Shown: piece after piece, positions 59,584 through 64,000 of the stretch
Position numbering within the stretch: position 1 is the stretch's first letter
Layout: every line of letters starts with the position of its first letter
Assembly: GCA_016718405.1 (NCBI GenBank)
Contig: JADKDJ010000006.1
Location: forward strand, 62,001-126,000
Reading direction: 5' to 3'
DNA: 64,000 nt
Origin: Candidatus Rhodoferax odensensis
GTDB taxonomy: Bacteria > Pseudomonadota > Gammaproteobacteria > Burkholderiales > Burkholderiaceae_C
The notes under the pieces: generated by a model
Told to the model about the DNA's origin: nothing
The model's input: only the letters and a program-made list of their open reading frames with translations
The model's database searches: none
Translations under genes and position numbers: made by a program

Positions 59584-61128
59584 GTGCAGCCACTGTTTGA
59601 GAACCAACACGTATTGATTCTGGGCCTGGGCGCGTCAGGCCTGGCGATGGCGCGCTGGTGTGCGCGCAATGGCGCGCGGGTGACGGTGGCCGACACGCGT
59701 AGCGCCCCGCCGCAATTGCCAGCACTGCAAAGCGAAGTGCCCAGCGCCCGCTTTGTCAGCGGGGCGCTTGACGCCGCGCTGCTGGAAGGATTGGAAGTGC
59801 ACCGCGTGTTCAAGAGTCCCGGCCTCTCACCTGACGCCGTGGCACCCTTGTACTCGGCGGCGGCTCAGCGCGGCCTGCGCGTGGCCGGTGAGTTGGACCT
59901 GTTCTCCCAGGCGCTTGCGGCGCTCAAGACCCAGCGTGCCTATGCGCCCGCGGTGCTGGCCGTGACCGGCACCAATGGAAAGACCACCGTCACCTCGCTG
60001 ACTGGCCAACTGGTCGAACGCAGTGGCAAGACCGTGGCGGTGGCCGGCAACATTGGCCCGACGCTGCTGGATACGTTGGCGCAGCATCTCGACCAGGATA
60101 GCTTGCCCGAGGTGTGGGTCATTGAGCTCTCGAGCTTCCAGCTCGACGGCGTTGAAGACTTCGAACCCCTGGCCGCCGTCGTGCTGAACGTGACACAGGA
60201 TCACTTGGATTGGCATGGTGACATGGCGTCCTATGCCGCCGCCAAGGCGCGCGTTTTCGGCAAGCAAACGCTGATGTTGCTCAACCGCGAGGACCCGGTG
60301 GTGATGGGCATGTTGAGCGACGCATCGCCAGCGCCCGGTGCCCCGGCGTCGCGTGGGCGCGCGTCACGGCCGCAACCGCGCGCGCATATCACCTTTGGTG
60401 CCGACATGCCGCAGCGACCCGGCGACTATGGCATTGAGCAGGTCAATGGCATGGCCTGGCTGGTGCGTGCGCTGGAGGCCGACGAGACCCTGAAGAAGAA
60501 GCGCGATCAGGAGGAAGAACTGCACTTCCAGCGCCTGATGCCTGCGGACGCGCTGCGCATCCGTGGGCGGCACAACGCTGTCAATGCGCTGGCGGCGCTG
60601 GCCTTGTGTGGCGCGGCGGGCTGCGCCCTGGGCCCGGTGTTGTACGGCTTGCGCGAGTACCGGGGCGAGCCGCATCGCGTTGAGTCGTTGGGGATGCTCA
60701 ACGAGGTTGAGTTCTTTGACGACAGCAAGGGCACCAACGTGGGTGCCACGGTCGCTGCGCTCAATGGTCTGGGCGCCGAACGCAAGGTCGTCGTCATTTT
60801 GGGCGGCGATGGCAAGGGGCAGGACTTTGATCCGTTGGCAGGGCCGGTGTCGCGCCATGCGCGGGCGGTCGTGCTGATCGGCCGTGACGCCTCGCGCATC
60901 GGCGCTGCCCTGGCGCAGTGTGGTGTGTCGCTGATCGACGCGCCGAGCATGGCGCAAGCGGTCGCGCAGGCCAACCGTGTGGCCCACGCCGGCGACGCCG
61001 TGTTGATGTCGCCCGCCTGCGCCAGCTTCGACATGTTTGACAACTATGAGCATCGCGCCCGCGCCTTCCGTGACGCCGTGGCCGAGCTGGCCAACGCGGC
61101 CGGCGTGCAATGGGAGGGCGCCGCGTGA
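59584..61128 (+). CDS. murD: UDP-MurNAc-L-alanine:D-glutamate ligase
   Basis: A 514-residue Mur ligase. The GTG at 59584 starts MQPLFENQHVLILGLGASG; ATP loop VTGTNGKTTVTSL, ELSSFQLDGV, NVTQDHLDWHGD and FDDSKGTNVGATVAAL are present. It is longer than E. coli MurD (438), in part through a Pro/Arg/Ser-rich insert (SPAPGAPASRGRASRPQPRA) and a charged EADETLKKKRDQEEE segment in the middle domain. Its TGA overlaps a GTG with a good ribosome site that looks like the original ftsW start. Confidence 0.95.
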   Translation: MQPLFENQHVLILGLGASGLAMARWCARNGARVTVADTRSAPPQLPALQSEVPSARFVSGALDAALLEGLEVHRVFKSPGLSPDAVAPLYSAAAQRGLRVAGELDLFSQALAALKTQRAYAPAVLAVTGTNGKTTVTSLTGQLVERSGKTVAVAGNIGPTLLDTLAQHLDQDSLPEVWVIELSSFQLDGVEDFEPLAAVVLNVTQDHLDWHGDMASYAAAKARVFGKQTLMLLNREDPVVMGMLSDASPAPGAPASRGRASRPQPRAHITFGADMPQRPGDYGIEQVNGMAWLVRALEADETLKKKRDQEEELHFQRLMPADALRIRGRHNAVNALAALALCGAAGCALGPVLYGLREYRGEPHRVESLGMLNEVEFFDDSKGTNVGATVAALNGLGAERKVVVILGGDGKGQDFDPLAGPVSRHARAVVLIGRDASRIGAALAQCGVSLIDAPSMAQAVAQANRVAHAGDAVLMSPACASFDMFDNYEHRARAFRDAVAELANAAGVQWEGAA

Positions 61129-61256
61129 GTAGCCTGACCCAGCGCGTGATGGCCTGGTTCTCGGGCCTGATGAAGCCCGCCGCCGACGGCCTGCCGATAC
61201 CCGCAGCCTGGGCGCCACCCGCAGCCTGGGCGCCAGAGTGGCGTCTTCGCGCGTGA
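61125..61256 (+). pseudogene. Apparent detached N-terminus of ftsW (43-codon frame)
   Basis: GTG at 61125 overlaps the murD stop and has GGGAGG at 61112-61117, seven bases away. It reads MSSLTQRVMAWFSGLM, which resembles the cytoplasmic N-terminus of FtsW in related bacteria as I recall, but the frame closes at TGA 61254. The main ftsW frame is displaced by -1, which fits loss of one base near 61190-61205. Confidence 0.6.
61200..61235 (+). repeat. Perfect 18-bp tandem duplication at the ftsW 5' end
   Basis: Two adjacent copies of CCCGCAGCCTGGGCGCCA at 61200-61217 and 61218-61235. The unit is a multiple of three, so the duplication alone does not shift the frame. It sits at the junction between the detached N-terminal frame and the ftsW body. 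Confidence 0.95.
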
Positions 61257-62389
61257 CCGGCTTCGATCAGCCGCTGGTCTGGGTCACGGTGGCTCTGTTG
61301 GCCTGGGGGCTGGTGATGGTCTACTCGGCGTCCATCGCCATGCCAGACAACCCACGCTTTGCCAAGTACACACATACGTACTTTCTGACCCGCCATGTGA
61401 TGTGGCTGATCGTCGCCTTCGTCGCCGCGCTGCTGGCCTTCCAGATACCCCTGAAGACTTGGGAGCAGGCGGCGCCCTGGCTGTTCGTGGTGTCGCTGGT
61501 GCTGCTGGTAGCCGTGCTGATCCCGCATGTGGGCAAAGTCGTCTATGGTGCGCGGCGCTGGATAGCGCTGGGACCTCTGGGCTTTCAGCCATCGGAAATC
61601 GCCAAGTTCGCCGTACTGCTGTACGCGGCCGACTACATGGTGCGCAAAATGGACGTGAAGGAGCGCTTCTTTCGCGCCGTGGCACCCATGGGCGTGGCAG
61701 TGGCGGTGGTCGGGCTGCTGCTGCTGGCCGAACCGGACATGGGCGCCTTCATGGTGATTGCCGTGATCGCCATGGGAATCCTGTTCCTGGGCGGGGTCAA
61801 CGTTCGCATGTTCCTGCTGATTGCCACCGTGCTGGTGGTGGCTTTTGGCGTGATGATTGCCTTGAGCGACTGGCGGCGGGAACGCATCTTCGCCTACCTC
61901 GACCCGTGGAGCGAAAAGAATGCGCTGGCCAAGGGCTACCAGCTCACGCACTCGCTGATTGCCATCGGCCGTGGCGAGATCTTTGGTGTCGGGCTTGGCG
62001 GCAGCGTGGAAAAGTTGCACTGGCTGCCCGAAGCCCACACCGACTTCCTGCTGGCGGTGATTGGTGAAGAGTTTGGCCTGGTGGGCGTGCTGTGCGTGAT
62101 CGGCCTGTTTCTGTGGCTGACGCGGCGCATGATGCACATCGGGCGCCAGGCGATCGCGCTGGACCGGGTGTTTGCCGGCCTGGTGGCGCAGGGCGTGGCG
62201 GTCTGGATGGGTTTTCAGGCCTTCATCAACATGGGCGTGAACCTGGGCGCGCTGCCCACCAAAGGCCTGACCCTGCCGCTGATGAGTTACGGCGGCTCTG
62301 CGATCCTGGTCAACCTGATCGCCATTGCGGTGGTGTTGCGGGTGGACTTTGAGAACCGCCAGATGATGCATGGGGGGCGGACGCGATGA
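61238..62389 (+). CDS. ftsW: Septal peptidoglycan glycosyltransferase FtsW (SEDS family)
   Basis: A 383-residue polytopic membrane enzyme that polymerises lipid II at the septum together with FtsI. Hallmarks: YSASIAMPDNPRFA, GARRWIALGPLGFQPSEIAK, LLLLAEPDMG and the C-terminal NMGVNLGALPTKGLTLPLMSYGGSA. In this frame the first usable start is GTG 61238, which has no convincing ribosome site and yields a short cytoplasmic N-terminus; the expected start lies in another frame at 61125. All membrane segments are intact, so the product may be functional. Overlaps murG by 4 bp. Confidence 0.93.
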   Translation: MASSRVTGFDQPLVWVTVALLAWGLVMVYSASIAMPDNPRFAKYTHTYFLTRHVMWLIVAFVAALLAFQIPLKTWEQAAPWLFVVSLVLLVAVLIPHVGKVVYGARRWIALGPLGFQPSEIAKFAVLLYAADYMVRKMDVKERFFRAVAPMGVAVAVVGLLLLAEPDMGAFMVIAVIAMGILFLGGVNVRMFLLIATVLVVAFGVMIALSDWRRERIFAYLDPWSEKNALAKGYQLTHSLIAIGRGEIFGVGLGGSVEKLHWLPEAHTDFLLAVIGEEFGLVGVLCVIGLFLWLTRRMMHIGRQAIALDRVFAGLVAQGVAVWMGFQAFINMGVNLGALPTKGLTLPLMSYGGSAILVNLIAIAVVLRVDFENRQMMHGGRTR

Positions 62390-63498
62390 GCACCGCTACA
62401 CACGGTATGGTCCGGGTAGGTCAAGGGCGAACCGCACTGGTGATGGCCGGCGGCACGGGTGGGCATATCTTCCCGGGGCTGGCCGTGGCGCAGGCGCTGC
62501 GCGAACGCGGCTGGCGGGTGCAGTGGCTCGGTGGAAGCGGCACGCCCGCCAGTCCGAGCATGGAGAGCCAACTGGTGCCCAAGCACGGCTTTGCCTTTGA
62601 GGCGCTTGATTTCTCGGGCGTGCGCGGCAAGGGCTTTGTCACGCTGATTATGTTGCCCTGGCGCCTGCTGCGCGCTTTCTGGCAGAGCTTGCGGGTGCTG
62701 CGCCGGATCAAGCCCGATGTGGTGCTTGGGCTGGGCGGCTACATCACTTTTCCTGCCGGTCTGATGAGCGTCTGGTTGGGCAAGCCCTTGGTGTTGCATG
62801 AACAAAACTCGGTGGCCGGCATGGCCAACCGAGTGCTGGCCGGCATGGCGGACCGCGTCTTCACAGCCTTTCCCGATGTGCTCAAGCGAGCCCAGTGGGT
62901 TGGCAATCCGCTGCGCAGTGCGTTTCTGGACCGCCCTGGCCCGGCCGAACGCTTTGCCGGACGCAGCGGGCCACTGAAGCTGCTGGTGGTGGGCGGCAGT
63001 CTGGGCGCGCGCGCGCTCAATGACATCGTGCCACGCGCCTTGGCCTTGATCCCCAAGGAGCAGCGCCCGCAGGTGCTGCACCAAAGCGGCGCCAAGCAGA
63101 TTGACGAACTGCGTGGCAACTACACCGCCGCCGGGGTGCTGGCCGACTTGACACCCTTCATCGACGACACGGCGCAAGCCTTTGCCGAGGCCGACTTGGT
63201 GATTTGCCGAGCTGGCGCCAGTACCGTGACCGAACTGGCGGCGGTAGGAGCGGCGGCGCTGTTCGTGCCATTTCCCTCCGCCGTGGACGACCACCAGACC
63301 CATAACGCGCGCTTTCTGGTCGACCAGGGCGCGGGCTGGCTGATGCCGCAGTCAGCGCTCAGCCCGGAGAGCCTGGCCAAAGTGCTGCAAAAGACTGACC
63401 GAACAAAGCTGCTGGCCTGCGCCATACAAGCCAAATTACTTGAGAAAACCACCGCTACAGAAATGATTGTTGTGGCGTGTGAGGAGCTGACGTCATGA
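62386..63498 (+). CDS. murG: Lipid II synthase (UDP-GlcNAc transferase) MurG
   Basis: A 370-residue GT28 glycosyltransferase. Glycine loop MAGGTGGHIFPGLAVA, GLGGYITFPAG, HEQNSVAGMANRVL and the C-terminal ICRAGASTVTELAAVG and PFPSAVDDHQTHNA. The first ~15 residues (MSTATHGMVRVGQGRT) extend before the usual start. It overlaps murC by 4 bp. Confidence 0.96.
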   Translation: MSTATHGMVRVGQGRTALVMAGGTGGHIFPGLAVAQALRERGWRVQWLGGSGTPASPSMESQLVPKHGFAFEALDFSGVRGKGFVTLIMLPWRLLRAFWQSLRVLRRIKPDVVLGLGGYITFPAGLMSVWLGKPLVLHEQNSVAGMANRVLAGMADRVFTAFPDVLKRAQWVGNPLRSAFLDRPGPAERFAGRSGPLKLLVVGGSLGARALNDIVPRALALIPKEQRPQVLHQSGAKQIDELRGNYTAAGVLADLTPFIDDTAQAFAEADLVICRAGASTVTELAAVGAAALFVPFPSAVDDHQTHNARFLVDQGAGWLMPQSALSPESLAKVLQKTDRTKLLACAIQAKLLEKTTATEMIVVACEELTS

Positions 63499-64000
63499 AA
63501 CACGCCATTCGCCACATTCACTTCGTTGGACTCGGCGGCTCCGGCATGTCGGGCATCGCCGAGGTCCTGCTTAACCTGGGCTACGTCATCTCGGGATCGG
63601 ACCTCGCTGACAGCGCCACGCTCAAGCGACTGGCCGCGCTGGGTATACAGACCTTTGTCGGGCATGCCGCCAGTCACGTCGCCGGGGCCGATGCGGTGGT
63701 GACTTCGACCGCGGTGCAAGCTGACAACCCGGAGGTACTGGCCGCGCGCGAGCGCCGCATTCCGGTGGTGCCGCGCGCGCTGATGTTGGCTGAGCTGATG
63801 CGACTCAAGCAGGGCATTGCCATCGCCGGCACGCACGGCAAGACCACCACCACCAGTCTGGTCGCCAGCGTGCTCGCCGAAGCTGGATTGGACCCAACGT
63901 TTGTGATCGGCGGGCGCTTGAACCGCGTCGGGACCAATGCCCGCTTGGGGCAGGGCGATTACATCGTGGTGGAAGCGGATGAATCCGATGCGTCCTTCCT
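63495..64000 (+). CDS. murC: UDP-MurNAc-L-alanine ligase, N-terminal part (runs off the window)
   Basis: The first 168 codons of MurC. The Rossmann-type N-terminal loop FVGLGGSGMSGIAEVL, the VVTSTAVQADNPEV region and the ATP loop IAGTHGKTTTTSL are visible, and the frame is open at 64000 after EADESDASF. Start ATG overlaps the murG stop (ATGA). The rest of the cluster (ddl, ftsQ, ftsA, ftsZ) would be expected to follow. Confidence 0.96.
   Translation, partial: MKHAIRHIHFVGLGGSGMSGIAEVLLNLGYVISGSDLADSATLKRLAALGIQTFVGHAASHVAGADAVVTSTAVQADNPEVLAARERRIPVVPRALMLAELMRLKQGIAIAGTHGKTTTTSLVASVLAEAGLDPTFVIGGRLNRVGTNARLGQGDYIVVEADESDASF

Noticed and set aside
61190..61240. Programmed -1 ribosomal frameshift in ftsW
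   Set aside because: No X-XXY-YYZ slippery heptamer is seen at the junction; an indel or downstream start is simpler.
1..64000. CRISPR arrays, tRNA genes, 5S/16S/23S rRNA, intact insertion sequences
   Set aside because: No regular 24-40 bp spaced direct repeats, no cloverleaf with a T-loop GGTTCGA context that I could support, no rRNA core sequence and no transposase gene were found by reading.

Overview
The window looks like chromosomal DNA of a betaproteobacterium of the order Burkholderiales, most likely family Comamonadaceae (Rhodoferax/Polaromonas-like). The grounds are high G+C, the gene order dapF-DUF484-xerC ... COG0523-dksA-STAS protein-hslV-hslU, a complete mraZ-to-murC division/cell-wall cluster, a liv-type transporter coupled to acyl-CoA genes, and GC-rich intergenic repeats I recall from this family. 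This placement rests on remembered family features, not on a search.

Layout. 1-7.3 kb: the tail of a phospholipase-D-like gene, a DpgC-like cofactor-independent oxygenase homologue, an aldo/keto reductase, a membrane metallophosphoesterase, a LytS/LytTR two-component pair and a membrane acyltransferase. 7.3-20.3 kb: a TetR-led acyl-CoA module (SDR, two acyl-CoA dehydrogenases, hot-dog thioesterase) converging on a liv-type ABC transporter operon with two paralogous substrate-binding proteins and an acyl-CoA ligase. Together these could import, activate and begin oxidising a carboxylic acid that cannot be identified from sequence. 20.4-25.6 kb: YciA-like thioesterase, Atm1-type ABC exporter, then a lower-G+C accessory stretch holding a HEPN-motif ORF beside integron-like recombination motifs and a frameshifted VgrG-tail-like gene, ending at yebC. 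25.7-36.6 kb: a TonB/TolA-like protein with a hexanucleotide array, aldo/keto reductase, LysR regulator, amino-acid-type binding protein, pyrC, DUF3025 gene, htpX, a COG2509 flavoprotein and a cysteine synthase.

36.7-51.5 kb: RNase P RNA with an enlarged P12 arm, a pseudouridine-synthase-fold protein with a degenerate active site, mtfA, a NUDIX-metallo-beta-lactamase fusion, dapF-DUF484-xerC, rlmI-like methyltransferase, a His-rich COG0523 GTPase, dksA with a long histone-H1-like tail, a STAS-type protein and hslVU. 51.5-64 kb: mraZ-rsmH-ftsL-ftsI-murE-murF-mraY-murD-ftsW-murG-murC, running off the end inside murC. MurE has the DNPR motif of meso-diaminopimelate-adding enzymes, and dapF in the same window makes that substrate.

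Points most worth checking: the DpgC-like protein; the apparent frameshift that detaches ftsW from its expected start; the HEPN ORF with attC-like features; the four AGTG repeats at exact 10-bp period in front of mraZ; an intergenic hairpin repeat present four times that starts at or just after stop codons; and the degenerate pseudouridine synthase. No tRNA, 5S/16S/23S rRNA, CRISPR array, intact insertion sequence or prophage was seen.
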